This document shows positions 49,989 through 60,707 of a stretch of DNA of 64,000 bases, piece after piece. The DNA lies in the NCBI RefSeq assembly GCF_900177245.1, contig NZ_FXBM01000001.1:124001-188000 (forward strand), written 5' to 3'. Numbering within the stretch: position 1 is the stretch's first letter; every line of letters begins with the position of its first letter. The position numbers were made by a program, and so were the translations under genes. Origin of the DNA: Rathayibacter oskolensis. Lineage in GTDB: Bacteria; Actinomycetota; Actinomycetes; Actinomycetales; Microbacteriaceae. The notes under the pieces were generated by a model, which saw only the letters and a program-made list of their open reading frames with translations, ran no database searches and was not told the DNA's origin.

Positions 49989-52037
49989 ATGACCGACTCG
50001 AAGGAACAGATGAACCAGCAGGCATTCGACCTCGAGGGCACGCGCCTCGTCTGGCGGGGCGACGGCGAGACGATCGTCGTCGAGCCGTGGGGAGCCGACA
50101 GCGTCCGGGTCCGCGCCGTCAGGATGGGCGAGGTGCTCGACACCGACTGGGCGCTCGTCGCGCCCGAGCCGATCGAGCCGGAGGTGCGGATCGAGGGCTC
50201 GCGGGCGACGCTCCGCAACGGCGGTCTCACCGTCGTCCTCGAGCAGGAGGAGGGCTACGGGTACCAGACCGGCTACCACGAGACCTCCTGTGCGCTCTCC
50301 TTCTTCGACGCCCGCGGGGAGCTCCTCTTCTCGGAGCTCGGCAGCGGAGGCGCTCTCAAGCTGCGCGCTCGCGAGCAGCGACCGCACCTCGGGGGCGACT
50401 ACCGGCTGACCGCCCTCTTCGAGACGGCCGCCGACGAGAAGCTCTACGGGATGGGGCAGTACCAGCAGGACATCCTCGACCTCAAGGGATGCACGCTCGA
50501 GCTCGCGCACCGGAACTCCCAGTCGAGCGTGCCGTTCGTGCTCTCGAGCCGGGGCTACGGGTTCCTCTGGCACAACCCCGCGATCGGCCGGGCGACGTTC
50601 GCCTCGAACCGCACCGAGTGGACGGCGGAGTCGTCGAAGCAGCTGGACTACTGGGTGACCGCGGGCGACACCCCCGCGGCCATCACCCGGGCCTACGCCG
50701 ACGCCACCGGCCACGTGCCGATGATGCCCGAGCACGGGCTCGGCTTCTGGCAGTGCAAGCTGCGCTACTGGAACCAGGAGCAGCTGCTCGAGGTCGCCAG
50801 GGAGCACAAGCGCCGTGGGCTGCCGATGGACGTGATCGTCGCCGACTTCTTCCACTGGCCGCACATGGGCGACTTCCGCTTCGAGGAGGAGTTCTGGCCC
50901 GATCCCTCCGCGATGGTCGCGGAGCTGCGCGAGCTGGGGATCGAGCTGATGGTCTCGGTCTGGCCGCAGGTCTCGGTCGAGTCCGAGAACTACGTCGCGA
51001 TGAAGAGGGGCAACCTCCTCGTCAAGGCCGAGCGCGGCCTCGACCTGCACATGCAGTTCGAGGGTCCGAGCGCCTTCTACGACGCGACCAACGCCGACGC
51101 GCGCCGCTTCGTCTGGGAGGCGTGCCGTCGCAACTACGGAGAGCACGGCATCCGGCTGTTCTGGCTCGACGAGGCCGAGCCCGAGTTCGGCGTCTACGAC
51201 TACGACAACTACCGCTACGCCGCAGGTCCGACCGTGCAGGTCGGCAACATCTACCCCCAGGCGTTCTCCCGAGGGTTCTACGAGGGGCAGCGGGCCGGCG
51301 GCGAGACCGAGATCGTGAACCTCGTCCGCACCGCGTGGGCGGGCAGTCAGCGCTACGGCGCACTGGTGTGGTCGGGAGACATCCACTCCACGTTCGCCGA
51401 CCTGCGGCACCAGATCACGGCGGGCATCCACATGGGAGTGGCGGGCATCCCGTGGTTCACCACCGACATCGGCGGCTTCGCCGGAGGAGACCCGGGCGAC
51501 CCGGCGTTCCGGGAGCTCCTGGTGCGCTGGTTCCAGTTCGGAGCCTTCAGCCCGGTGATGCGCCTGCACGGCGACCGGGCTCCGTCGGAACCCGTCCGGG
51601 CCGCGGACGGCTCGCGGCGAGCCCCGTCGGGAGCCGCGAACGAGATCTGGAGCTTCGGCGACGAGACCACTCCGGTGCTCGAGGCGCTCCTGAGGCTGCG
51701 CGAGCTGCTCCGGCCCTACACGCGCGAGGTGATGCGGGAGGCGCACGAGGCCGGTCAGCCGGTCATGCGCGGCGTCTTCCACGGGTTCCCGGGGGATCCG
51801 ATCGCCTGGACCCTCGCCGACCAGTACCTGTTCGGCCCCGACCTGCTCGTCGCGCCGGTCACCGAGGCGGGGGCGGTCTCGCGCGAGGTCTACCTCCCGG
51901 CGGGGGCGAGCTGGACCGAGCTGTCCAGTGGCGCCGAGTACGACGGTGGCCAGTGGATCTCCGCCGCTGCGCCCCTCGACGTCATCCCGGTCTTCGCGCG
52001 CGACGGCCGCCAGGGGCACCTCGTCGGCGCGCTCTGA
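49989..52037 (+). CDS. Glycoside hydrolase family 31 (alpha-xylosidase/alpha-glucosidase)
   Basis: A 682-residue GH31 enzyme without a signal peptide, so it acts in the cytoplasm on imported sugar. The nucleophile Asp394 is in FWLDEAEPE and the probable acid/base Asp464 in VWSGDI. The substrate-binding domain precedes at 1-240. It starts 1 base after the permease stop; ATG 50010 with GAAGGAA upstream is an alternative start. The nearest functional group by recollection is alpha-xylosidase/isoprimeverose hydrolase, but alpha-glucosidase is possible. Confidence 0.87.
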   Translation: MTDSKEQMNQQAFDLEGTRLVWRGDGETIVVEPWGADSVRVRAVRMGEVLDTDWALVAPEPIEPEVRIEGSRATLRNGGLTVVLEQEEGYGYQTGYHETSCALSFFDARGELLFSELGSGGALKLRAREQRPHLGGDYRLTALFETAADEKLYGMGQYQQDILDLKGCTLELAHRNSQSSVPFVLSSRGYGFLWHNPAIGRATFASNRTEWTAESSKQLDYWVTAGDTPAAITRAYADATGHVPMMPEHGLGFWQCKLRYWNQEQLLEVAREHKRRGLPMDVIVADFFHWPHMGDFRFEEEFWPDPSAMVAELRELGIELMVSVWPQVSVESENYVAMKRGNLLVKAERGLDLHMQFEGPSAFYDATNADARRFVWEACRRNYGEHGIRLFWLDEAEPEFGVYDYDNYRYAAGPTVQVGNIYPQAFSRGFYEGQRAGGETEIVNLVRTAWAGSQRYGALVWSGDIHSTFADLRHQITAGIHMGVAGIPWFTTDIGGFAGGDPGDPAFRELLVRWFQFGAFSPVMRLHGDRAPSEPVRAADGSRRAPSGAANEIWSFGDETTPVLEALLRLRELLRPYTREVMREAHEAGQPVMRGVFHGFPGDPIAWTLADQYLFGPDLLVAPVTEAGAVSREVYLPAGASWTELSSGAEYDGGQWISAAAPLDVIPVFARDGRQGHLVGAL

Positions 52038-52040
52038 CAC

Positions 52041-52086
52041 GTCGCAGACGGCCCGTCGAGCAGCGCTCGGACGGGCCGTCTGCGAC
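52041..52086. terminator. Long hairpin terminator between convergent genes
   Basis: A perfect 17-bp stem (52041-52057 with 52070-52086) continues, after a one-base bulge, into GAGC/GCTC. Its core GGCCCGTCGAGC is shared, one base apart, with the hairpin at 55235-55264. It can stop transcription from both sides. Confidence 0.75.
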
Positions 52087-52106
52087 GGGTCGCACTGCCC
52101 CGGGCG

Positions 52107-52619
52107 TCAGCCGACCGTCGACAGCACGCCCGACACGATGACCGAGACGATCGTCGTCCACGCGACGATGGCGATGCCCTGCCAGACGAGGATCCGCACC
52201 CGCTCGATCCCGGCGGCCGCCAGCATCGAGGCCGTGAACTGAGTGGGCAGCAGCAGCGGGCCGAGCAGGCTCACTCCGGGAACCCCGTAGCGCTCGAAGG
52301 CGCGCTGGAACTTCGCCCGGCGGGGCGTCGGCGCGGGGGCGGGCTCGCCCGGGCCGCCGGCGGTGACCAACACTCGCCTGCGGTTCACGACGGCCTGCCG
52401 TGCCCCGGAGCTCAGCAGTACGACCAGCGCGACGCAGGCGAAGTTGCCGACGACGGCGGCGAGCGCGGCGATCACCGGGTGCACGCCTCCGATGATGCCG
52501 ATCGTGGCCGCCCCCTCGCCCTCGACGAACGGCACCGCCCCGGCGGCGGCGACGATGATCGGCTGGACGAGGTCGGGGACCTGCGCGACGAGATCCTGGA
52601 AGGTGGTGATGACGCTCAT
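52107..52619 (-). CDS. Small multi-drug export-like membrane protein
   Basis: A 170-residue membrane protein with about four helices. VPFVEGEGAATIGIIGGVHP near the N-terminus with two acidic residues in the membrane region, and the later GVPGVSLLGPLLLPTQFTASMLAAAG, match the small multidrug export family (Sm_multidrug_ex). The biochemical role is unproven. The ATG at 52619 has AGGAG 8 bases upstream. It is divergent from the two-component system genes at 52772. Confidence 0.75.
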   Translation of the reverse strand: MSVITTFQDLVAQVPDLVQPIIVAAAGAVPFVEGEGAATIGIIGGVHPVIAALAAVVGNFACVALVVLLSSGARQAVVNRRRVLVTAGGPGEPAPAPTPRRAKFQRAFERYGVPGVSLLGPLLLPTQFTASMLAAAGIERVRILVWQGIAIVAWTTIVSVIVSGVLSTVG

Positions 52620-52771
52620 GGCGGGCTCCTGACGAGTCGGGGACGGGTTCGTCCTGTCGTGCCTCCAGTCCAGCGGGGTCCGGAAGGCGACGGAAGTGCC
52701 CCTCTGTCACCGCCGGGCGGGCGCTCCTCCCGTCCGATCCGTGACATCTGTCACGCCCGTAGGGTGGGCGC

Positions 52772-53962
52772 GTGAGCATGCAGGCGGGGCCCGGGATCGA
52801 CGTCGCGCGCTCGACCGTGCTGCTCACCCGGAGCATCACCGCGACCTGGTGGTACACCCTCACCGGCGTCCTGTTCCTCGACACCGTGCTCGTACTGGTC
52901 TGGACGTCGTCGCAGCTCCCCGCCGGCCCTGCCGCCGTCGCCGCGGTCGGTCTCGGCGGGCTCGTCTGGCTCGCCGCACAGGTGCCTCTGCTGCTGGGCT
53001 ACCGCCTCCGCTCGGGATCGAGCACACCGCTGCTCTCGGCCGGCTCCCTCGTGCCCCTGGCGATCGCCGTCGGCTACGGCGCGCTCGCCGCCGTGGTCAC
53101 GGGCTCGTGGGTCATGGCGGCGTTCCCGGTGGTGCAGGTGCTCGTGCTGCTCGACTGGGGTCCCGGCCTCCGCGTCCGCATCGTGATCGCCGCGACCGCC
53201 GTGCTGGCCGCGCTCTGGATCATCGACCTGCGGCTCGGCGCGATCCGCACCGATCACGAGGGCGCGCTCCTCCTGGGCTTCTACTCGACCGCCCTGCCCG
53301 CGATGACGGTGCTCTCGCTCTGGTGGTGGGACGTCCTCGCGATGCTCGACCGTGCGCGGGCCTCCGAAGCGCGGCTCGGCGCCACCCAGGAGCGCCTCCG
53401 GGTGGCGACCGACGTGCACGACCTGCAGGGGCACCACCTGCAGGTGATCGCCCTGCAGCTCGAGCTCGCCGAGCGTCTGATGGCGGCCGATCCGGAGGCG
53501 GCACTCGCCCAGCTGCGCGCCGCACGCACCAGCGTCGACGAGGCCCGGCAGGGCACGCGCGATCTCGCGACCCGGTTCCGCTCGGTGCCGCTCGGCGACG
53601 AGCTGGCGAACGCCGTCGACCTGTTGCGGGCGGCGGGCGTCTCCGCGGAGGCGTCGGTGCATCCCTCCGCCGACCTCGCGCCGGCCGCGGTGCTCGGCCC
53701 CGTCGTCCGCGAGACGACCACGAACGTCCTCCGCCACGGCGGCGGGCACTGGGCGCGGCTCTCGCTGCAGCCCGCGGAGGCGTCGTGGCGGTTCGACATC
53801 GAGAACGATCCCGAGTCCGAGGCGCCCGCCGACGACTCCGGAGGCGCGGGGCTCGAGGGCGTCGCCCGCCGCGTCGCCGAGGCGGGCGGCACCCTCGAGG
53901 TCGATCGCGGCCGGCAGGCGTTCCGCGTGACGGTCATAGTGCCGGCGGGGCTCGAGCCGTGA
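52772..53962 (+). CDS. Membrane sensor histidine kinase (HisKA_3/DesK type)
   Basis: A 396-residue kinase with five or six helices in the first 190 residues and no large external domain, so it senses within the membrane or its edge. The phosphorylated His216 is in VHDLQGHHLQVIALQLELAE, and the ATPase part ends with GAGLEGVARRVAEAGG. It starts with GTG at 52772; a TAGGGT box at 52760-52765 lies 6 bases upstream. The stop overlaps the response regulator start (GTGA). The stimulus is unknown; neighbouring small exporter genes may be targets. Confidence 0.88.
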   Translation: MSMQAGPGIDVARSTVLLTRSITATWWYTLTGVLFLDTVLVLVWTSSQLPAGPAAVAAVGLGGLVWLAAQVPLLLGYRLRSGSSTPLLSAGSLVPLAIAVGYGALAAVVTGSWVMAAFPVVQVLVLLDWGPGLRVRIVIAATAVLAALWIIDLRLGAIRTDHEGALLLGFYSTALPAMTVLSLWWWDVLAMLDRARASEARLGATQERLRVATDVHDLQGHHLQVIALQLELAERLMAADPEAALAQLRAARTSVDEARQGTRDLATRFRSVPLGDELANAVDLLRAAGVSAEASVHPSADLAPAAVLGPVVRETTTNVLRHGGGHWARLSLQPAEASWRFDIENDPESEAPADDSGGAGLEGVARRVAEAGGTLEVDRGRQAFRVTVIVPAGLEP

Positions 53963-54561
53963 TCCGCGTGCTGATCGCCGACGACGAGGCGATGATCCGC
54001 TCGGCGCTGGCCTCGCTCCTCGCTCTCGAGGACGACATCGAGGTCGTCGCGCAGTGCGCCGACGGCGAGGAGGCGCTCGTCGAGGCCGCCCGTCTCGCTC
54101 CCGACATCTGCCTCCTCGACCTCGAGATGCCGGGGCTCGACGGCGTCGACGTCGCCGAGAGGCTGCTCCGCACCGTCGCGACCCGGTGCATCGTGGTGAC
54201 GCGGCACGCGCGACCGGGTGTGCTGCGCCGAGCTCTCGCCTCCGGAGTCTCGGGCTTCCTCCCCAAGTCGCGCGACGCCCACGAGGTGGCCGCCGTCATC
54301 CGCCGGGTCGCGGCGGGCGGCCGCTACGTCGACCCCGAGGTCGCCGCCGACGCGCTCAGCGACCAGCGCAGCCCCCTGACCGACCGCGAGCTCGACGTGC
54401 TGCGCGCGGGCCGTCGAGGCGAGACCACCGGCCAGATCGCTCGGGCCCTGTCGCTCGCTCCCGGCACCGTCCGCAACCACGTCTCGGCCGTGCTCGCGAA
54501 ACTTGCGGTTCGCACCCGCCAGCAGGCGGTCCTCGTCGCGGAGGAGCGCGGCTGGCTCTGA
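53959..54561 (+). CDS. Response regulator, NarL/LuxR family
   Basis: A 200-residue regulator. The receiver domain has acidic pocket DDE near residue 8-10 and Asp54 (LLDLEMPGLDG) as the phosphorylation site; the C-terminal LuxR-type helix-turn-helix lies at about 138-198 (SPLTDRELDVLRAGRRGETTGQIARALSL). The GTG start overlaps the kinase stop by 4 bases, so the two are a coupled pair. Confidence 0.92.
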   Translation: MIRVLIADDEAMIRSALASLLALEDDIEVVAQCADGEEALVEAARLAPDICLLDLEMPGLDGVDVAERLLRTVATRCIVVTRHARPGVLRRALASGVSGFLPKSRDAHEVAAVIRRVAAGGRYVDPEVAADALSDQRSPLTDRELDVLRAGRRGETTGQIARALSLAPGTVRNHVSAVLAKLAVRTRQQAVLVAEERGWL

Positions 54562-54611
54562 GCGCGGCTGGCTCTGAGCGCCGCTGTCGCGCGCGGTGAG
54601 CGCCTCGAGCG

Positions 54612-54944
54612 TCAGGCCTCGTTGCGGAGGCGCTTCGGGGCGCGGGCGTCCCAGGCCTCGCGGAGCAGCTCGGCGAGGCGGTCGGACGCGACGCGGTCGA
54701 GGCGCACGAGCACGCTCGGGTGCCCGTCGTAGTGGCTCGTGGTGAAGAACGCGTCGGGGTCGCTCTGCAGAAGCGCCTCGCGTTCGCCGAGGTCGGCCCG
54801 CCACAGCACCAGCACTCCGGGCTGCTGATGCAGCCGCGCGAACATCATGGGCCCCGCGTAGAAGGCCGGTGTCCCGTAGGCGGTCCGCTCCTCGGCTCCC
54901 GGGAGCTGAAGCGCCAGCCGGCGCACGTCGTCGTCGCTGCTCAT
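54612..54944 (-). CDS. YjbR/MmcQ-like small protein
   Basis: A 110-residue protein of the YjbR/MmcQ fold, with VRRLALQLPGAEERTAYGTPAFYAG near the N-terminus and DHPSVLVRLDRV later. It is a DNA-binding-like fold of unclear role. ATG 54944 has no strong site. It is convergent with the response regulator gene. Confidence 0.75.
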   Translation of the reverse strand: MSSDDDVRRLALQLPGAEERTAYGTPAFYAGPMMFARLHQQPGVLVLWRADLGEREALLQSDPDAFFTTSHYDGHPSVLVRLDRVASDRLAELLREAWDARAPKRLRNEA

Positions 54945-55065
54945 TCCGCCAGTGTGCTCCGCACAGCCCCGTTGGTCGAGTGCGAAGCCCGCGACGGCGT
55001 AGCGAGCGGCGTGGTCGTTTCGCGTCTGAGTAGGAGAGAAGAAGACTGCGCCCGCCGCCATCCAT

Positions 55066-55190
55066 GCTGGTCGAGCCCGCAGCCCCGCAGAGGCGTATCG
55101 AGAACCCCCGTTTCAGCAGCTCGGACCGCTGACCGCGCCTTCTGAGGGACGCGGATCTCGATGCGCCCGCAAGCGGGCTACTCGATCCGG
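55066..55190. repeat. Inverted pair of REP-like elements (second locus)
   Basis: The left arm (55066-55103) begins CTGGTCGAGCCCGC and ends GCGTATCGAGA. The right arm (55155-55190) begins ATCTCGATGCGCCCGC and ends GGGCTACTCGATC. They are the same family as at 9393-9488, but in the opposite order. Unrelated DNA of about 50 bases lies between. Confidence 0.65.
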
Positions 55191-55234
55191 AGCAGCCCGG
55201 CTGGATCCGTCCGACGCGGATCGACCCGTCACAA

Positions 55235-55264
55235 ACGGCCCGTCGAGCAGTGCTCGGACGGGCC
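55235..55264 (-). terminator. Hairpin terminator downstream of the MarR gene
   Basis: GGCCCGTC (55237-55244) pairs with GACGGGCC (55257-55264) with an inner GAGC/GCTC stem. On the minus strand it is followed by GTTTGT, so it likely ends the MarR message. The sequence is almost identical to the core at 52050-52077. Confidence 0.65.
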
Positions 55265-55316
55265 TTCTCCGCCGGATCGGAGGGCCGAGCGAGTGGCCGG
55301 CCCGCCGACCGCGCGC

Positions 55317-55736
55317 TCAGGGTGCGTCGTCGCCGAGGGCGCGGGTCGCGAGCCGCAGCAGCGTGGCGCGCTCCTCGTCGTCGAGGCGGCCGACGGTCTC
55401 GTCGAACACGCCGTGCACGATCCGGGCGCCGTCCGACCGGAGGCGCTCGCCCTCGTCGGTGAGCTCGTGCCGAACGATGCGTCCCGTGCCCTCACGGCGG
55501 CGGAGCAGTCCGCGGTCGATCATCCGGCGCGCGAGCTCGCCCATGGCCTGATCCGTCTGGAAGGTGAGCACGGCGAGACGGTGCAGGGAGGCGTCGGGTT
55601 CCCGGTCGAGGTGCCGCATCACGTCCCACTGCACGAGGGAGAGGCGCAGGGAGGCGAGGCGCCGGTTCGCGTCGCGGTGGTGCCGCCACTGCAGCCGCTT
55701 CACAGCGAGGGCGACGTCGTCGACTGTCGTGGCCAT
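55317..55736 (-). CDS. MarR-family regulator
   Basis: A 139-residue MarR protein with the winged-helix region at about 35-95 (LSLVQWDVMRHLDREPDASLHRLAVLTFQTDQAMGELARRM). ATG 55736 is chosen; an earlier TTG gives only three more residues. It is divergent from the alpha/beta hydrolase gene at 55823, with a long inverted repeat in the 86-base gap, so it probably represses that gene. Confidence 0.85.
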   Translation of the reverse strand: MATTVDDVALAVKRLQWRHHRDANRRLASLRLSLVQWDVMRHLDREPDASLHRLAVLTFQTDQAMGELARRMIDRGLLRRREGTGRIVRHELTDEGERLRSDGARIVHGVFDETVGRLDDEERATLLRLATRALGDDAP

Positions 55737-55783
55737 GCGAGCCAAGGTATCAGGTTCCTTGTATCACGGCTCATAGCTCGTAT

Positions 55784-55807
55784 AAGGTTCCGTATATCAG
55801 GAACCTT
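55784..55807. promoter_or_regulatory. Inverted repeat, candidate MarR operator
   Basis: AAGGTTCC (55784-55791) and GGAACCTT (55800-55807) form perfect 8-base arms around GTATATCA. A related half with GGTTCC and TATCA occurs at 55753-55766. The site lies 15 bases before the hydrolase ATG. Confidence 0.7.
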
Positions 55808-55822
55808 CAGAAGGAGATCGGC

Positions 55823-56605
55823 ATGACCACCACCCAGGACATCGACATCGACGGCGTCACCCTGCGCCTGACCGCCGTCGGCGAGGGTCGCACGATCCTG
55901 CTGCTCCACGGCGGAGGTGGGACCGCCACCGTGCTGCGCTGGGCGGGCCTGCTCGCCGAGGCCCGCGGCGTACGGGTCCTCGTGCCCGCTCATCCCGGCT
56001 TCGACGGCACCCCGCGAGCCGCTTCGGTGGCGAGCGTCCGCGATCTCGCCGCGCTCTACCTCCGCCTGCTCGAGCGGCTCGACCTCGAGGACGTGACGGT
56101 CGCCGGCAATTCCATCGGCGGCTGGATCGCGGCCGAGATCGCCGCCGCGCGATCTCCGCGTGTCTCGGGCGCCGTCGTCATCGACGCCGTCGGCCTGGTC
56201 GTCGACGGCCACCCCTACGCCGACTTCTTCTCTCTGACACCCGCCGAGCTCGCTCAACGCAGCTACCACGATCCCGAGCGCTTCGGGATCGACCCGCAGG
56301 CGCTCCCTCCCGAGGCCCGAGCCGTGATGGCCGCGAACCGTCCGGTCATCGCGTACTACGGAGGCGACATGACCGACCCGACGCTCGCCGACCGGCTCCC
56401 GCGCATCGAGGTCCCGACGCTCGTCGTCTGGGGCGACGCAGATCGCATCGGCGACCCCGCGGTGGGGGAGGCGTACGCCGCCGCGATCCCGGCAGCGCGC
56501 CTCGCAGTGATCCCCGACTCAGGGCACCTGCCGCAGATCGAGACCCCCGATGCGCTCGTCGAGCTCGTCGGGAGTCTCCTCGACCTCACGGCGCGGGACG
56601 CCTGA
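55823..56605 (+). CDS. Alpha/beta hydrolase controlled by the divergent MarR protein
   Basis: A 260-residue alpha/beta hydrolase. The nucleophile elbow GNSIGGWIAAE is at about 95-105, the oxyanion HGGGG is at about 29-33, and a C-terminal SGHLPQIETPDAL carries the His. Asp is expected in WGDADRIGDPA. ATG 55823 has AAGGAG 8 bases upstream. The hydrolysed compound is unknown; the MarR operator next to it suggests induction by that compound. Confidence 0.85.
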   Translation: MTTTQDIDIDGVTLRLTAVGEGRTILLLHGGGGTATVLRWAGLLAEARGVRVLVPAHPGFDGTPRAASVASVRDLAALYLRLLERLDLEDVTVAGNSIGGWIAAEIAAARSPRVSGAVVIDAVGLVVDGHPYADFFSLTPAELAQRSYHDPERFGIDPQALPPEARAVMAANRPVIAYYGGDMTDPTLADRLPRIEVPTLVVWGDADRIGDPAVGEAYAAAIPAARLAVIPDSGHLPQIETPDALVELVGSLLDLTARDA

Positions 56606-56618
56606 GTCAGTACACGTC

Positions 56619-56816
56619 CTACTTCTTCGTGAGCGACGACTCCTTGTGGGCGGCCTTGGCGCCGGTCTTCTCGCTCTGCACGATCCAGTACGGGTCGTCG
56701 TCCGAGGCGTTGAACTTCTGGCCCTCGAAGTGGAACTCCTTCGTCTTCTTCTCGACGAGCTCCCCGTGGGTCTCGCCCTGCGAGGTGTTCCAGCTGATCG
56801 TGTCGCCCTTCTTCAT
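56619..56816 (-). CDS. DUF2945 (hypervirulence-associated, TUDOR-like) small protein
   Basis: A 65-residue Lys-rich protein starting MKKGDTISWNTSQGETHGEL. The beta-rich GDTISWNTSQGETHG / DDPYWIVQSEKTG pattern matches DUF2945. The role is unknown. The ATG overlaps the stop of the 223-residue gene by 4 bases, so it is the third cistron of the glgX operon. Confidence 0.75.
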   Translation of the reverse strand: MKKGDTISWNTSQGETHGELVEKKTKEFHFEGQKFNASDDDPYWIVQSEKTGAKAAHKESSLTKK

Positions 56817-57480
56817 GAGGAGCGTCCTCTCTCTCGTGGCGCGGTGGGCGCCGGTCTCGAATCGCGCGGGAGCGCGATCGTGGTGGTGACGTCGACGATC
56901 GCCGGGGTGGCGGGCGCCGACGAGAACCCGAAGTGCACGGGAGGCGACAGCGGCCGCAGCCCGCCGAGGTCGGCTCCCTCGAGCGTCGCCTCGACCCCGT
57001 GGATCCGCCGGATCGTGCGGACCCCGTAGTACTCGCGGCGGCCGTGACCCGCCGATCCCGCCGTGCCGACTCCCTCGACCAGCAGAGACGCGACGGGCGA
57101 GATCGCGGTGAGCCAGACCGGATGCTCGGCGACCGGTCCGGGGACGATGCGCAGCAGCCTCCCCAGCGGCGTCGGGCCGCCCAGCCGGAGCGACACGGAG
57201 AGCGGGCCGGCCGAGGCCGCGAGCCCGCCGTCGATGCGGCGCCACGACACCGGCTCGACCCGCAGCTCGTCGAACGCGTAGGTGTCGGCGATGAACTCGG
57301 CGACCTCCGGCGAGGGCGCGACGAGCATCCGGTGCCCGTCGCCCCGCTCGACCATCGCGTCGGCGAAGGCGCCGAAGGGAGTCGTCTGCCACAGCCCCAG
57401 CACCACGCGCGTGCCGGAGGCCGTGCCGAACCCCGCGATGCGCCCGGTGAAGCGCAGGCGTCGCAGGGCCCGGCCGGAAC

Positions 57481-57484
<4 letters not shown>
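56813..57484 (-). CDS. Unknown protein translationally coupled to glgX
   Basis: A 223-residue protein, rich in beta segments and basic at the N-terminus (RALRRLRFTGRIAGFG). Its fold is not recognised, and no membrane helix or catalytic signature is visible. The ATG at 57484 overlaps the glgX stop by 4 bases and its own stop overlaps the DUF2945 start, so it is made in a fixed ratio to GlgX. Coupling suggests a role in glycogen or envelope sugar metabolism, but only by location. Confidence 0.6.
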
Positions 57485-59526
<2,042 letters not shown>

Positions 59527-59628
59527 GCGTCCATCCTGACGGGGCCGGTCCCGCGGCTTCTCGTGCTTGTCGGCCGCCCCCGCTGCCGGTACTGTTCCAG
59601 GCCGTCGCCGTCGGCGATCCTGCCGTCG

Positions 59629-60591
59629 TCAGGTCAGCCGGGCGTCGTCGCCCGCCGTGAACACGATCTTCCCGATCGTCCCGTCCGCGCCGGCGGCTCG
59701 GCGGGCGAGCACGTCCACGACGTCCTCGAGCGGATGCACGGCCCCGGGCTGCGGTCGCAGCTCGCCGGCCGCGGCCAGTGCGATCGCGCGGCCGATCCGC
59801 TCCGCGGTCGCCGTGAGGATGAGGTTCTGCACCCGCGGGCCGCCGCGACGGACGACGCCGGCCGCCTGCGCTCCGAGCGCGGGCCCGCTCGGGACGAGAG
59901 TGGTGAAGCGGCCGCCGTCGACCAGCAGGATCCCGGCGTCGGCCGCGCGGAGGTGGCCGGAGATGTCGACGACCGCGTCGAAGCGACCGGCGAGCACGCT
60001 CAGATCGAGGGCGCGGTAGTCGTGCGGCTCGGCCCCGAGGCTCCTCAGCAGGCCCGCGGAGGCGGCCGATCCGGTCGCGGCGACGGGGCAGCCCTCGCGC
60101 ACCAGAAGCTGCACGGTGAGGTACCCGATGGCTCCCGAGCCGCCTCCGACGAGCACCTGCTCACCCGGGCCGACCCGGAGCGCGTCGACCACGCCGATCG
60201 CCGTGCCCCCCGACATGGCCAGGGTCACCGCCTGGGCGAAGTCGAGGGAGTCGGGCACCGGCACGAGCGCGCTCGCGCGGGCGATCGAGGCGTCGGCGAA
60301 CGCGTCGCCGTCGCGGGTCATGCCGACGACGCGGTCGCCGATCGCGACGCCGCCGACCCCGGGGCCGAGCGCCTCCACCGTGCCGGCGATGTCGAGTCCG
60401 AACCCGAAGGGGCGGCGCTTGCCGATCTTCATGATCCGGGCGCTGCCCGCGAGGATCTTCTCGTCGGTCGCGTTGATGCTCGCGGCGCGGGTGCGCACGA
60501 GAACCTCGCCCCGCCCCGGCATCGGCACGGGAGCGTTCCGCCACGAGAGCACGTCCGGTCCGCCGAACCGTTCGTATCCGAGTCGTCGCAT
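59629..60591 (-). CDS. Zinc-less MDR quinone reductase-like protein
   Basis: A 320-residue MDR protein with FGLDIAGTVEALGPGVGGVA around 63-82 and a cofactor loop VGGGSGAIGYLTVQLLVREG. It lacks the zinc cysteines. The substrate is not known. It lies alone upstream of glgX on the same strand, with about 100 bases between. Confidence 0.85.
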   Translation of the reverse strand: MRRLGYERFGGPDVLSWRNAPVPMPGRGEVLVRTRAASINATDEKILAGSARIMKIGKRRPFGFGLDIAGTVEALGPGVGGVAIGDRVVGMTRDGDAFADASIARASALVPVPDSLDFAQAVTLAMSGGTAIGVVDALRVGPGEQVLVGGGSGAIGYLTVQLLVREGCPVAATGSAASAGLLRSLGAEPHDYRALDLSVLAGRFDAVVDISGHLRAADAGILLVDGGRFTTLVPSGPALGAQAAGVVRRGGPRVQNLILTATAERIGRAIALAAAGELRPQPGAVHPLEDVVDVLARRAAGADGTIGKIVFTAGDDARLT

Positions 60592-60707
60592 CGTTCCCGC
60601 CCTCCGCGCCGTCGTCCGGCTCCCGATCGAGCCTAGGTGCTGGGCCGCCGTCCACCCCTCCGAGCGCCCGCCCGGCCGGTGCTACCGTGACCGGCGGAGG
60701 TGCCCCC

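Larger units (their letters stand above)
54945..55316. other. Intergenic region rich in dispersed repeats, no gene
   Basis: This 372-base gap has no convincing gene. It holds a degenerate TTGGTCGAG element at 54971-55003, a REP-like inverted pair (55066-55103 and 55155-55190), and the hairpin at 55235-55264. The region resembles a landing site for small repeats. Confidence 0.6.
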
